This document shows positions 46,791 through 58,349 of a stretch of DNA of 64,000 nt, in pieces. Source of the DNA: Mytilus galloprovincialis (lineage: Eukaryota > Mollusca > Bivalvia > Mytilida > Mytilidae); NCBI RefSeq assembly GCF_965363235.1, contig NC_134849.1, forward strand, positions 57,493,122 through 57,557,121, written 5' to 3'. A model generated the notes under the pieces. The model was not told the DNA's origin, did not search any database, and was given only the letters and a program-made list of their open reading frames with translations. Positions within the stretch are counted from its first letter, which is position 1. The number at the start of each line of letters is the position of its first letter. The position numbers were made by a program, and so were the translations under genes.

Positions 46791-48521
46791 TTAGAATTTC
46801 ACATTTAGTTCTATCTTATATACATCTATATGCTCTCCCCCAGCGATATACACTGTGTTATCGTCAATATTAATCCACATATCACAAGGATCAGCCACCT
46901 TATGAAATTTTTGCAATAGAATAGAATGTTTCTTTCCATCGCTAGATAAAGCATGTAAAGTACAATTTCTGTCAAGAATTAAGAGCACGTCGGCAGACAA
47001 CATAGCAATACTTACTGGTTGTCTCATCTTGTCACTCTTATGTGTGAATATTTCACGGCCATCCAAGGAAGCACATTTTACTTCTTTATCAACTGTAGTG
47101 AAAAAGACTTTCTCCTTGCAAATGGTCACACCATTCAGTTCTGTTGAATTGGTGTTGGTCAGAAAACATTTCGTCATTTCCTTGGGTGAATCTGATGGAA
47201 TGAATTTCTTTATTGCATTATTTACCGTTATATAGATATGCTTGTCGAATCTACATAAAGCTCCGACAAAATCCGTGTTGAACGACATTTTAATTATCTT
47301 AGCAATGGTTTCGCCTTTCAAATCAGCATAAAATAGTCCCTTACTATAGCATGATATAAAAATTCGATTGAGGTCTTTATCGAAATATAGTCGTTTAACA
47401 TCTCCAGTTATCCCTGTTTTACTTATGGTCAAACCTGTTGTTCTGTCAACCAAATGAAGCATTTTTTGATTGGTAGTAGCGTCACCCAACAAAATGAATT
47501 TATCAGCGATACATACGCCACACGTTAATTTTGACCGAGGAAAGTGCATTGTTCTGCTATGCTGAATGCTTATGTCTTCAAATTTGGGGACGCATATCCC
47601 TATTTTTGAGCACATTTTAAAAACGTCACCAAGCTGATTAATCTCTATTTCCTTTTCTTCCATACTGAAAGAACCAATTTGGTCAACACTCTCCAACTTC
47701 TGAAGTGTCTCGTTTTTCTTGAAATGAACAAGAATGTCGGTGTCACTGCTACAGAGATGTTCTAGCTCTTTTATGCTTGTCTCTATTTGTCGTTTAACTG
47801 TTTCCACATGTACGAAAAGTTGTATTATGCTACCCGATGTTTGGACAACTTCGATAACTTTAATCCATTGTTCGATGCTTTGAATAAGTTGTTCTAGTAA
47901 CCGTATACGCATGTTAAGTCTGGTATTTTGTTCATCACGAAACACTGTCAATTGTTTCTTAAATACTTCAAAGCAAATATCAAACTTAGATCTTATCCCT
48001 TGGATAAAATTTGCAGCATCCTCTTCTGTGTTTTCTGCTATCACATTGATATTGGCCATTTCCTGTTCTTTTGCCTGCAAAACAGTTTTCGTTGACTCTT
48101 TAATATCATTTAGTGATCCAAGCAATGAGTTACCGGCATACGTTTCGCTACTGTGAACAATTTCTTCGATTTGCTTCACATTATCGCATTTTCTATGATC
48201 AATGCCTGCACATAACCCGCAACATGGAGTTTTATGTTGAAAACAAAAAACTTCGACCATTTTCAATGGATGCAAAGGACAGTATTCTGAAACTGCCCTA
48301 AGATCTAACCCATCTGTTTTACATCCAACGTCCTCAATAGGAACAACATCATGAGTCATTAGAAGTTTCATCCAACTATGCATTGAATTGCATTTCTCAC
48401 AAAAAGCCTCAGAACACTGTATACACCAGAATTTCGCCTCGGATTTTTGTTCATGTCTCTTGCAAGGATTGCATTGAAATGATTTATCATTGCCATTATC
48501 CATGGTTAACGCAGTGTCCAT
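46791..48521 (-). CDS. TRIM-like B-box/coiled-coil/propeller gene, copy 2 (RING lost)
   Basis: 576 codons open from ATG 48521 (MDTALTMDNGN). B-box 1 (CNPCKRHEQ...CEKCNSMH, about 16-48), B-box 2 (YCPLHPLKMVEVFCFQHKTPCCGLCAGIDHRKC, about 80-112, given here as pieces YCPLH and CCGLC), coiled coil (about 120-240) and a full propeller to the C-terminus (VYKIELNVKF). Unlike copy 1, the propeller is in one frame. The RING that should precede it is destroyed (48522-48812). Without RING it would lack E3 activity but could still oligomerise and bind a partner. No intron. Confidence 0.88.
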   Translation of the reverse strand: MDTALTMDNGNDKSFQCNPCKRHEQKSEAKFWCIQCSEAFCEKCNSMHSWMKLLMTHDVVPIEDVGCKTDGLDLRAVSEYCPLHPLKMVEVFCFQHKTPCCGLCAGIDHRKCDNVKQIEEIVHSSETYAGNSLLGSLNDIKESTKTVLQAKEQEMANINVIAENTEEDAANFIQGIRSKFDICFEVFKKQLTVFRDEQNTRLNMRIRLLEQLIQSIEQWIKVIEVVQTSGSIIQLFVHVETVKRQIETSIKELEHLCSSDTDILVHFKKNETLQKLESVDQIGSFSMEEKEIEINQLGDVFKMCSKIGICVPKFEDISIQHSRTMHFPRSKLTCGVCIADKFILLGDATTNQKMLHLVDRTTGLTISKTGITGDVKRLYFDKDLNRIFISCYSKGLFYADLKGETIAKIIKMSFNTDFVGALCRFDKHIYITVNNAIKKFIPSDSPKEMTKCFLTNTNSTELNGVTICKEKVFFTTVDKEVKCASLDGREIFTHKSDKMRQPVSIAMLSADVLLILDRNCTLHALSSDGKKHSILLQKFHKVADPCDMWINIDDNTVYIAGGEHIDVYKIELNVKF

Positions 48522-48812
48522 GATATAGTTATCAAATAGCGATGGAACCCTTGTACTAGTTTAGCTTCAACATCTTTGGTTTGAACACTATTTTACGAAC
48601 GAGACAATCGAAATCCTTTTTTAAAATGTCCTTGTTCCGAACTGTAGACAAAATTCGTTAAAACATTGCTTACAAAATTTATGTAATGATGGCAGTTCAT
48701 TGGGCGATGTTAACGGTTCAGAACACACTTGATAACAAAAATGAACCAAAACGTTTTGATACGGCTTTATATATATTATACTCCTGTACCTTAAACTTCC
48801 TGATTGTGTCAC
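48522..48812 (-). pseudogene. Degenerate RING region of TRIM-like copy 2
   Basis: Reads CYQVCSEPLTSPNELPSLHKFCKQC: the third zinc ligand is Ser instead of Cys (LPSLH for LPCLH). After a frameshift the last pair is CLVR instead of CPVC. Stops separate it from the B-box frame at 48521. Confidence 0.8.
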
Positions 48813-48824
48813 TACTGATATGGA

Positions 48825-48832
48825 TATTTATA
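48825..48832 (-). promoter_or_regulatory. TATA box retained upstream of TRIM-like copy 2
   Basis: 'tataaata' within the block 'tataaatatccatat' shared with copy 1; the first ATG of copy 1 is lost here. Confidence 0.45.
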
Positions 48833-49504
48833 GTATTTCACCTGTGAACTTTAAATTTGATAAATCAATTCTGACAAAAACATATAATTGTTTGGTGTTC
48901 TAATAATATCCATTTGAATAAAATGCAAACAATGTGTTTTTAATGAAGTTTTCGTATTATAAAATCATTATAAATCAAGTAATCTAATCTGAACAGACCA
49001 CATTTATTGTCCGTATATAAATAAACTCATCATAGATACCAGGACTAAATTTAGTATATACGTCTAGATTCTGAAAAGGCGAATTATGTCAGAACAAAAA
49101 ATCACTTTGATCCAGGTGGTTATTATAGAATTAGGATTGTTGTGAATGTCCCTGTGGCAGGTTTCAGATTAAGATACACATTCTGCTTTCCTTATGAAAA
49201 CTTACCTGTACATTTTGTCTCTTTTTTCCGTTTTGAATTTTTCTCGGAGTTTTTTTTTTTTACAATTTTGTTATCAAAAAATGATGGAAAGGTTTGCTCT
49301 TCACATATGCTTCAATATAATGTAAGAACCAAGTCCTTTAATTAACATAATTCAATTTAATCATTTACTGCCTGTTGTGACAAGATTCTGACTGGCATTT
49401 TGCAAAATGTTCAAATGGATGAATACTTAAAAAGTAATTTGATAAACAAAATAACAAAAAACATTTTTAGACTGTAATACTACTTTAGCATGATGAAACA
49501 GCCA

Positions 49505-49668
49505 TTGAACTAGTATATATTTGTTTAGGGGCCAACTGAGAGACGCCTCCGGGTGCGGGAATTTCTCGCTACATTGAAGACCTGTTGGTGACCTTCTGCT
49601 GTTGTTCTTTCTATGGTCGGGTTGTTGTCTCTTTGACACATTCCCCATTTCCATTCTCAATTTTATAT
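49505..49668. repeat. Dispersed repeat 'gagagacgcctccgggtgcg'
   Basis: 'ggtgcgggaatttctcgcta', 'gaagacctgttggtgacctt' and 'gggttgttgtctctttgaca' form a segment I recognise as a very common mussel repeat. Recognised from memory. Confidence 0.6.
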
Positions 49669-50079
49669 CTCATGAACAGTGGTAGGTTATGAGTTGTTTT
49701 TTTCGAAATAGTAAAGTTTAGGGGATATAATCAAGATTTGAGAATTTCATCTGAAATTTTTCTGTCAATTTTTTTTAAAAGAAGTGTTTGTACGTAATTA
49801 GAAAAAAAACTATAGTGGCGTCGATATAGAGTTCCTGCAGTGTTGCCTGTGGTTGATAAATAAGGCGATCGTTATAGGTGAATTCTTGTATTTCTGTACA
49901 CCCATTTCTACGTTTGAGGCAAAATATTACTCCTTTTGCTTTGACAATATCTGCCTAAGCTAATGAATTTATTTATTGTTGCAGAATATTGAGTCTCTCC
50001 TCATTTATTTTCAGTTCCTATCAGGCCAGATTATTCCTCTCCAAAAACCTTCTGTACGTCTCTTGTTAGATGCTCATCA

Positions 50080-50255
50080 AAGTAAACAGTAAAATCGCAA
50101 AAATACTGAACTCCTAGGAAAATTCAAAACGGAAAGTCCTTAATCAAAAGGCAAAATCAAAAGCTCAATCAGCTTAAACGAATGGACAACACCTGTCATA
50201 TTCCTGACTTGGTACAGGCATTTTCTCAAGTAAAAAACTAAACCTGTTTTTTTGG
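50080..50255. repeat. Dispersed repeat 'aaatactgaactcc...ggaaagtcc'
   Basis: 'gcaaaaatactgaactccta', 'caaaacggaaagtcctta' and 'tcctgacttggtacaggcat' are characteristic of a common bivalve repeat. It lies about 170 bp upstream of the first B-box gene. Confidence 0.55.
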
Positions 50256-50428
50256 ATAGCTAAACCGCTCACTTGTATGACAGTTGCATGAAATTCCATT
50301 ATATTGACTACGATGTAAGTAAGTGACAGATTGTATTCGTTGTAAGATCCCCCTCAAACTTGCAGATATTATGATTTATGATATCTGAACATGAAGTGAC
50401 GCTTATCATAAACACGTTGTATAAAATA

Positions 50429-51189
50429 ATGGCCCAAGCAGTTGTGAGGAAATGTGAGATATGCAATCAAGCAACAGGTATAGAGTTTTGCAGAGAATGT
50501 GAACAATTATTTTGTAATAATTGCAAATTAATGCATTTGAGGATGAAACTATCGCGAAATCATACTTTCAGAGATGTCGATCATGAGGACGCCAAACTGA
50601 CCGTATGTTATGAACATGATATGGAATTTATTTTATTCTGTGAAACATGTGAGGCTCTTGCATGCAAGGCATGATGTATAACGAAGAACCATAAGGGTCA
50701 CGAATTTGAGGATATAGACATTGCTAGAAAATTGGAAGTTGATGTGTCAGAGCAATTAGAGAGTCATTCGAAAGCTTGAAAAAGGTGAGGGATGGGATTA
50801 ATAGTCGCGGTGAAACGTTTAAGTCTTGTGTGGATGAAATTGTATTTTCTTTAAACAGTCAAAATTTAAGAAAAGTAAAACAGCAGCAAGAGAACGCAAA
50901 GTCATATATTGATGAACTAGGGAAACTTGACGAAATACTAGACAGATTTAAACACGAATACAGGATGATTCGTGACAAAATAAGTGGTGTTGCCTTACTT
51001 AAATCGTTACACAATTTTCAAAAAGATATTAACAGAAATTATACAGCAATACCTTTCCAGCCGTTTTGGGGTCAAATAGTATATGCTGATCAATGTAAAT
51101 ATACCACTAGTTATTCTGAGGCAATTAAGAATTTATTTGACGACTTAGATGTTGACAGTAGTTCAGAAACGTATTCCGACACGGAATAA
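50429..51189 (+). pseudogene. Two-B-box protein gene, copy A (broken)
   Basis: Starts MAQAVVRKCEICNQ. B-box 1 (CEICNQ...CNNCKLMH) and B-box 2 (VCYEHDMEFILFCETC...ACKA). An in-frame TGA at 50672-50674 is an extra codon between ACKA and CITKNHKGH compared with copy B. A frameshift near 50770 follows, then a coiled-coil frame (KKVRDGINSRG to EAIKNLFDDL) to the stop at 51189. B-box 1/B-box 2/coiled coil without RING is the layout of bivalve TRIM-like and B-box-only proteins. Not expressible as one chain. Confidence 0.82.
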
Positions 51190-51303
51190 ACTAGGGCATA
51201 TTTTATAACTTCCAATGCCTGGATAAAATGCTATCACATAATGATAAACAAAGACAAGAAATAATGTTGTATGGACTAAAGAAAAATAAAAATGAAAAAT
51301 TGT

Positions 51304-51426
51304 ACAGATATATGGTGACTTTGTATAGAGTGTTCATCGTAAGATGACCTCCTGGCCACCGTTTCACAAAGCCTTCTTAACTTACGATCATCGATGAACA
51401 CTCTATACAAAGTCACCATATACCTG
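51304..51426. repeat. Perfect-arm palindrome (about 29-34 bp arms)
   Basis: 'atatggtgactttgtataga'-'gtgttcatcg' (51312-51341) and its exact complement 'cgatgaacac'-'tctatacaaagtcaccatat' (51393-51422), with a loop of about 50 bp; 'taag'/'ctta' extends the inner part with a short insertion. A short foldback element or MITE remnant lying 115 bp past the broken B-box gene. Confidence 0.88.
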
Positions 51427-51429
51427 AGA

Positions 51430-54150
51430 ACGGAAAAAAAATTGAATTAAAGTTTAAGAAATAGTATTGTTTTGTATCACAAAATTTAAGACTCGAAAAC
51501 AACTACATGTAGTTTAAATCATATAAATAAGCAAGACAAACAAATGTGCAAATGATATAAGTAAACACAATAATAAATCGTGTTACATCTACCAATGAGA
51601 ACAATTATATAGAAAAGAACTGACCATAAACACGACTCCTCATTTCACGAAACAACTTTAGTTAAAAAATTAAAAATCAACACACAGTATAGCAGAAAAT
51701 AACTCGTGGACAATTCAGAGAACTGTGCTAGTAAGCCATAATGAAGCAAAGAATGAAATTAAATATATTGACCAGAACCAATTTAGGTTGATTTTTATAT
51801 TGCAATCATTAAGCTGAAACACAGATTTGTCATCTTTAAGACTCCCTATGCATTACATCATCCTCTTTGGCAAATCACACAGACGTATGCAGTAAGAAAA
51901 TTAATATTCCGAAAGTACAGGTAAAATAACACAACTGGACCGGGATTTTTTTTAATTTGAAACAAAATTTAAGACACGGATAAACCATAATCTCTTCAAC
52001 AACAAGAAATGAAAAAAAAAGAAACTAGAAAGGAAACCTGATATTTTGAAGTTACAAAGCTGATATATAAAATACCAGTGAGATCAGCGAGGACAAAACT
52101 ACATCCAGGTCTGAATATTGAGAAACTTTCATTCATTATCGTACAACTGCATACTATAAAAAGGTTCTATAATACATATCAATTGAGAGAATAGGAAATA
52201 AAGAAAGGACAATTCTACAAGATAAAAATACTATTGCCTATTTATGACAACAAACGAGGGCTATGGACAAATATAATGTGTGTCTCTCGTGATAAGAAAA
52301 TCCCCAAATTTTCTTAATTATTGAAAATCACCACAACTCTGCATCCATTCTGATTAGCAAACCATACATCACAGTAGCCCTAACATAATAACATCCAGTG
52401 TAACAACCTTTCATGCATAATGCATATTGTATGATATGAACATGGTAAATATATATACGTTAAAGTCATAAGAAACGAGTGACCGGTGAAAAATAATGTT
52501 CTTCCAATTCTTGAACCAATGCATACAAACATCATAAACTTAGTCTTCTGTGCACGAATTTATCATTTCTTTCGTGTAAATTTCGTATAATCGTCAATTT
52601 TTTTTTCAATCGGTCAGTGTTATTGTGAAAATATGCCAGGTAATTAAAGTTCGTGTTTTGAAGCCGAAGTTTAACGATTGTCACCTGTTTGTCAACAATC
52701 GATAAAAAAATCAACAAAAAAGCATGGAAATTGAGCACGTGTTTAACATGTAAATTCAGATAATAGTTTATTTTAAGGACATCCATGCGTATTGCGATCA
52801 CCGGATTTTTACGAGATGGGTCACACTGAGGTTACTTTGCATACGGAAAATTTGTCGGGGGGAATTGCTTCCTGGAAGAAAGCAATTAAAATAAAGTAAA
52901 CTTCTTCTAAATATGAAGTTCTTCAGAAAAAAGTAAATGTACATAAGTTTTATAATGAAAATAATGAAAACTATCCATTGAGTTATAAAAAAACATATGC
53001 ATTATTTTTTTTAATTTGAGGTTTCTTATGACTTTAAAAAAAAAAAGATACTATTGAATCGATAGTAATCTTTATATAGTTTGTTATCCAAATATTATAA
53101 ATTGTGTTCCGTGCTTTAGGAAAAGTAAGGAGTTTTGCGCTTGCCTGACTTATTCAAACATATTAGAAATTTAACAAACTATTTGGGAAAATAAATAAAT
53201 CCTTTGATCAAACGATATTTGCAAAATTTGGAGAGAAAAAAAATAATGGCGACAGAAGTTTAGAATGTTCAAATGTCGTATATCGACTAAGAAGAGACAA
53301 ATCTAAATATAACAAGAGACTCATGAGAGCCTGATATCGTTCACCTGTAATTTCAGTTTCATACATTTGACTTATTTGTAGATCTTACTTCGCTGAACAA
53401 TTGTATCGTTTTAACTTTCTCTCTTTCTGTGCTAATATTTAAGATATAACACAATCCAAAACTGTAAAAATTCCGAAAAATGGGCTATTTCTGGACAGTA
53501 ACCCAATAATTAGTTGTCCTAATGGTCTGAAGATTAATAGAAAGGTTTTTTGCAAATGTGTTTTATTCAATTATAAATTGTCTTGCCTTTTCCGAAAATT
53601 CTAGCTTTTTAAAAGCATTTTTACTTTATTGATGGCATTGAAGGGGTCACTTAACAAAAATTTTTTTTGTTGATCCCATCTTCTTCTCTTTTCATTTTTC
53701 CTTTTATTCTCCATTTTTAATCTTTATTCTCATTGTGTTTTTATTTTTATTTTTGTTGACCTATTATTCTCTATGCTGTATTTTTTCAACTTCATTAAAT
53801 ATTTAGACACTCAATTTTTCTCGTTTTTCTAAATTCAAGTGCGCTTATTTACTATCTTTTATTTTTTGGTCGTAATGAACGTACAGTGACCTAGAGCTGA
53901 TTCAGAGCTGTTTCTTTTGTCTCTTGTTCAAATGTTGGACTTGGATTTTGCAATTTATTAACCGTCTTTTAATTTGTTTATGATTTTCGGTATTTTTTTT
54001 ATTTTACTTTTAACATCTTAAGGCGTGTCTCAGACACGTCCTTAGATTATTATTGATAATGTTCCTGGCCCCAAGAATCTTTTTAAATATATTTATTTCA
54101 ATTTTTGTATTTATTCGAAAATTCCGCTTAAAACCATTCAGATAATGTGG
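51430..54150. other. Non-coding stretch
   Basis: AT-rich. 52810-52920 contains 'cactgaggttactttgcata'-'cgg', weakly like the opening of duplication units A and B. 53640-53830 is a copy of the T-rich 'ttctctatgctgtattttt' repeat. No gene found. Confidence 0.45.
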
Positions 54151-54234
54151 TCACATGAAGTGACGCATATCCGTTGTTTGATAAAGGTATTGATACATTA
54201 AAGGTAAACTGTTCTTTGAAAATTGTTTTAAATT

Positions 54235-55053
54235 ATGGCTCAATCAGCTTTAGAAACATGCGAAATATGCAACCAAGCATTGGGCATTGATTATTGCGAA
54301 GAGTGCGAACAACTGTTTTGTAATAATTGCAAATTGATGCACCTTAAAATGAAAATATCGCTAAATCACACTTTTAAGGATGTAGATCACCAGGAAGTAA
54401 AATTAAACTTGTGTGACCAACATAATCTGGGATATATTTTATATTGTGAGAAATGTAGTTCACTCGCATGTAAGACATGTATAATTGAGAACCATAAAGG
54501 TCACGCATTAGGGGATATAAACGTTGCAAAAATATCAGAATTGCAAGTCGAAGTGTCGGAAAAATAAGAAAGCTATTCGAAAGAGCTAGATGAGGGACAT
54601 CGTAATGCACTTTTGGTGGAAGGCCAGTTGGAAAATCTTGAAAAGGATTGTAAAAAGGCGAGGGAAGAAATTAAAAGTCGCGGTGATACGATCAAATGTA
54701 ATGTGGATAAAATAGTAGATTCGCATACCACACGAATTTTGCAAAAAGAGGAAATCCAGAAACAGAAAGCCAAGGCGTATATTGATGCAGTAGAAAAAAT
54801 TTACGTAAACGTATGTAAACTAAAACGAGAGCATCGGAATATTTCCGACAAAAGAAGTGGTGTTGCCTTACTAAAGTCGTTACAAAAGTTTCAAAAAGAA
54901 AATAACAATTTTAACTTAAAAATACCTGTCGTGCCATCTTTGGGTCATATATATGCTGTCGAAGGTGACTATGAGTATTTAGGAAGCCTTTATGATCGGA
55001 CTAAGAATTTATTTGACAATTGCAATTTTGAGTTTGGTTCTGAATCGAAGTAA
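54235..55053 (+). pseudogene. Two-B-box protein gene, copy B (single nonsense codon)
   Basis: One reading frame of 272 codons interrupted once, by TAA at 54565-54567, where copy A has TTA (Leu). Before it: MAQSALETCEICNQ, B-box 1 (CEECEQLFCNNCKLMH) and B-box 2 (CDQHNLGYILYCEKCSSLACKTC ... NHKGH, given as pieces). After it: a coiled coil (SYSKELDEGHRN ... VEKIYVNVCKLKREH) and the shared SGVALLKSLQKFQKE segment, ending in GSESK. A 110-residue B-box-only protein, stop readthrough or a very young pseudogene are all possible. The 5' flanks of copies A and B share 'acatgaagtgacgc'. Confidence 0.8.
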
Positions 55054-55199
55054 ACAAGAAAAAAGATTATCTACAGTTTGTATAAAATTAAACAATCAAA
55101 ATAAATGAAACATTGCAAACTTCGTACTTGTTTTTAACAAAAACAATCAAATACCCATGGAAAGACATACATCCTTTTCATATACAATTATTTGCTTTA

Positions 55200-55482
55200 G
55201 GGAGCTACCATTTGATTTTTATGGGGGGGCTAGGATGAAAAATTTTGTCCTGCTTTTTTTTTTAGTTGTAATCTCTGTCCTGCCTTTTTATTTTTTACTC
55301 TATTCGGTCCTGCCTTTTTTTTTACTAGTTTATCCTGACTTTTTTTACACAAATTGTCATCCTGCCTTTTTTTTTTAACAAGTTTCTCATCCTGCCTTTT
55401 TTTTTTACTCAAAACTCCTGTCCAGCCTATTTTTTTCAAATTTCATCCTAGCCCCCCCCATAAAAATCAAATGGTAGCTCCC
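55200..55482 (+). mobile_element. Harbinger-type MITE, copy 1
   Basis: Inverted ends 'gggagctaccatttgatttt'-'tatggggggg' and its complement, flanked by TTA on both sides (55197-55199, 55483-55485), the target duplication of PIF/Harbinger elements. The core is repeated 'tcctgcctttttttt' motifs. Confidence 0.9.
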
Positions 55483-55499
55483 TTATACTGTCATAAATT

Positions 55500-56320
55500 T
55501 ATTCTAAAGTTAACAAATTAATATCAAGTGGAATGGAAAATCTCTTTAACAATTGACAAATATATGTTTGGATATCTGCTGTCACAAATTGATTATCCAA
55601 AATGGTACAGGAAAACAGAATGTAGTATGGACAGTTGGGGAAAAAATACAAATTAAAAAATGATTTGTGTTTTGAAATAAACCTAACAGGACCTCTATCA
55701 ATGACGACGACCTTTTTTACAAATCCGTATTTATGTATCCTTCAGTAAAATGTATTAGCTGGAGATTGGTTATGCATGAATTAGTCGTGTTCAGCCATTA
55801 AAAGGAAAGGGTGTCAACATTGAAAATGGAACACAGTCAAACTATTTCATTGACTGATTCGATTCACAAAAATAAAACATTATTATACAAGTAAACACAA
55901 TAACTAACTGATTGTTCTTAACCTAAAATATGAAATAAACAAACATAGAAAAATTCAATTGCACTATTTCGCTAACTATTTATATCGGGTTGTATGATCG
56001 TCGGCAGTCTTCGGATATCATCTCAATAGTAAATAAGATTACGTCTAGACGAAAATACACACGAAAGTCTGATATAAATATTATCGAGTACAATCATTGT
56101 TGACTGTTTATTTCAAACTGATGGTAATTTGGATATACAATTTAATATGGTATAAATCAAATAGGAGAATTTGAGTTAAATCGTTTCTCTTTAGTCTTTT
56201 TCGTTTTTTGCCTTAGCGTTGTGAGTTTATTTTCGAGTTATTTTTCCCCTCTCGTTTGACATGAAAACATCCGAATGCAATATCGTAACTCATACAGGCG
56301 TTATAAGACCGATTTTTTTT
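55500..56320. other. No recognisable gene
   Basis: AT-rich intergenic DNA without long ORF or clear repeat. Confidence 0.45.
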
Positions 56321-56322
56321 TT

Positions 56323-56352
56323 GCATGAACCCCCTGAGGGGTTCATGCTTAT
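56323..56352. repeat. Perfect short hairpin 'gcatgaacccc ctga ggggttcatgc'
   Basis: 11-bp stem, 4-nt loop. Probably the end of a dispersed element; too short to call a terminator in a eukaryote. Confidence 0.7.
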
Positions 56353-56559
56353 ATATTGGTGAGTTTTGGATGTGTCTATGGGCCACTCGATATCTCTCGG
56401 CCGGAAGTCGGAATAAAATTCTCGGAACGTCTCGAATGTTGTCGATTATTTATACAGGTATTAATCTATGCTTTGGCTACGCTAATCTGACTTAGTTTGA
56501 ATATATAAACGTATTTGCCTTTTCACAAAACATATATGTTTTGATAATAAGCGGTGTGA

Positions 56560-57000
56560 AAGTTTTTATAAAACAACAACGCTATTATATTTGTTTTGAA
56601 GCGATCTCTGAATATTCTGTGTGTATCTAGGTCAATTATAACACGGCATTGTTCAGTGGCAGGATAACATGCGTGAAGAATTAACCACGTAATATAGTGT
56701 ATTAATAATTTTATCAATGACTTGGGAGATAACAGTTTGGTTTAAATATTTTTATTTATTTAAATCGGAAAACCGAAAGATAATATGATTTTAACAACAA
56801 CGCTATTATATTTGTTTTGAAGTGACCTCTGAATATACTGTGTATCTAGGTCAATTATAACACGGCATTGTTCAGTGGCAGGATAACATGCGTACGTAAT
56901 ATAGTGTATTAATAATTTTATCAATGACTTGGGAGAGAACATTTTGGTTTAAATATTTATATATTTAAATCGGAAAACAGAAAGATAATATGATTTTAAA
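56560..57000. repeat. Tandem duplication of a ~220-bp unit
   Basis: 'aacaacaacgctattatatt' ... 'gtcaattataacacggcatt' ... 'gataatatgatttta' occurs twice in a row (about 56568-56793 and 56794-56998), alike apart from small indels. Confidence 0.88.
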
Positions 57001-58340
57001 AATTAAGTTAGTTTCAAAGCTGTTAAAGAAATATATAGAAACTATTAACTGTATTTATCATGTTTATGTTTTTATAGAAACTAACAATAATTGAAGTCAG
57101 AATATTTGCAATTATGAGAGGGGCGTAAAGAGGGTATCTGCACGGAAGAACGCTAAATAAAATTGTTATTCACGATGAACGAATAAATAAAAAATGTCTT
57201 GCACATTAATTGATCTTTTTTCGATTTCACGAAAATGATGAATACAATGTAATGGACCTTTTTCACGGTTGCATGTGAAATAAAAATGGCAAAACACGTT
57301 ACGCGTAAATAACCCTTTATATTACCACACTCTTAAGAATTTTAAAGTATTTTCAATATTCATTTGTAGTTGAAATAAATATTTATACCTATAAGACTTA
57401 TATATAAATTCTTGCATCTTAAAAAAATTTTGATCAACAATAATAATTGTTCTACGTTATATTTAATTCATACAGTTTTAGTAAGGTTTTAAAAGTAATT
57501 GTTATGTAATATATCCATAAAAAAGAAAGAAAGACTTGAAGACAATTTAGATGAAATGATAGAGGAATTATTAAAAACTTGAATTTGTTTTTGTTTATTG
57601 ATGGTAGTTATTAGAAATTTCGAAAAAGGATTTTGAATATGAATTTATTTTTATTTAATTTCAATTATTTTTTATTTATATTTTTAAATAACAGTTAAAG
57701 TCTAATCTTGAAATATTTGCATCTTTGAAATATGTTGCAATTATGAGAATAGTTTGCATTGTTTTTCTTCATAACAAATCGTTAAGTGTAAAGTAAAAAT
57801 CCATATGGAATCGAACTTTATTTAATTGAAAGAAAGATCGTAGAGAGCCGATCGGTCTTTTTTGGGTGCAAGTGTGAATATGAAAGCAAGATGTGTCAAT
57901 ATTGTGTATCAATAAATAACCCTTTGAAGACATCGCCTTTGTTTATTGTATTGAAATAAAATTGGTGGATAATTACGGACGTGTACATCCCAGATACTGG
58001 TCACTTCTATAACATGAAATAAGGTTCCAAAAGGGAAATATTTATCGATTTATTCTTTAAAAGTGTTAATTCATCATTTTTTTATTAAAACATTTTTATA
58101 GCATAAACTCATATTTAAATTTCGTATTTGTGATGTTCTTTAGTAAGTTTTATATATTATATATTTATATATATATTTGTATCATAATACGTTTATAAAA
58201 CAAGTGTAAATTATTATACCGATCTTTGCCAATAACTTTACTATATCTAATATATGTTATATTTCGGAATACAATTTATCTTAACTAATTGGAGATAATG
58301 CAAATGAAAAAAAATATTTGTATTTCAAAATTTATATCAT
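57000..58340. other. No recognisable gene
   Basis: Very AT-rich; only short ORFs. Confidence 0.45.
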
Positions 58341-58349
58341 ATATTATCA

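Larger units (their letters stand above)
43878..48860. repeat. Segmental duplication, unit B
   Basis: Opens 'aatttctaaggtatcatggt' followed by 'taaagtcactgcatacg', as in unit A. It contains three ~280-bp tandem units (44710-45600), the empty transposon site (45999-46000), the expanded minisatellite and TRIM-like copy 2. Confidence 0.85.

Noticed and set aside
55230-55439. Lys-rich ORF 'KKKRQDEK' as a protein
   Set aside because: It is the poly-A/T core of the MITE read in one frame.
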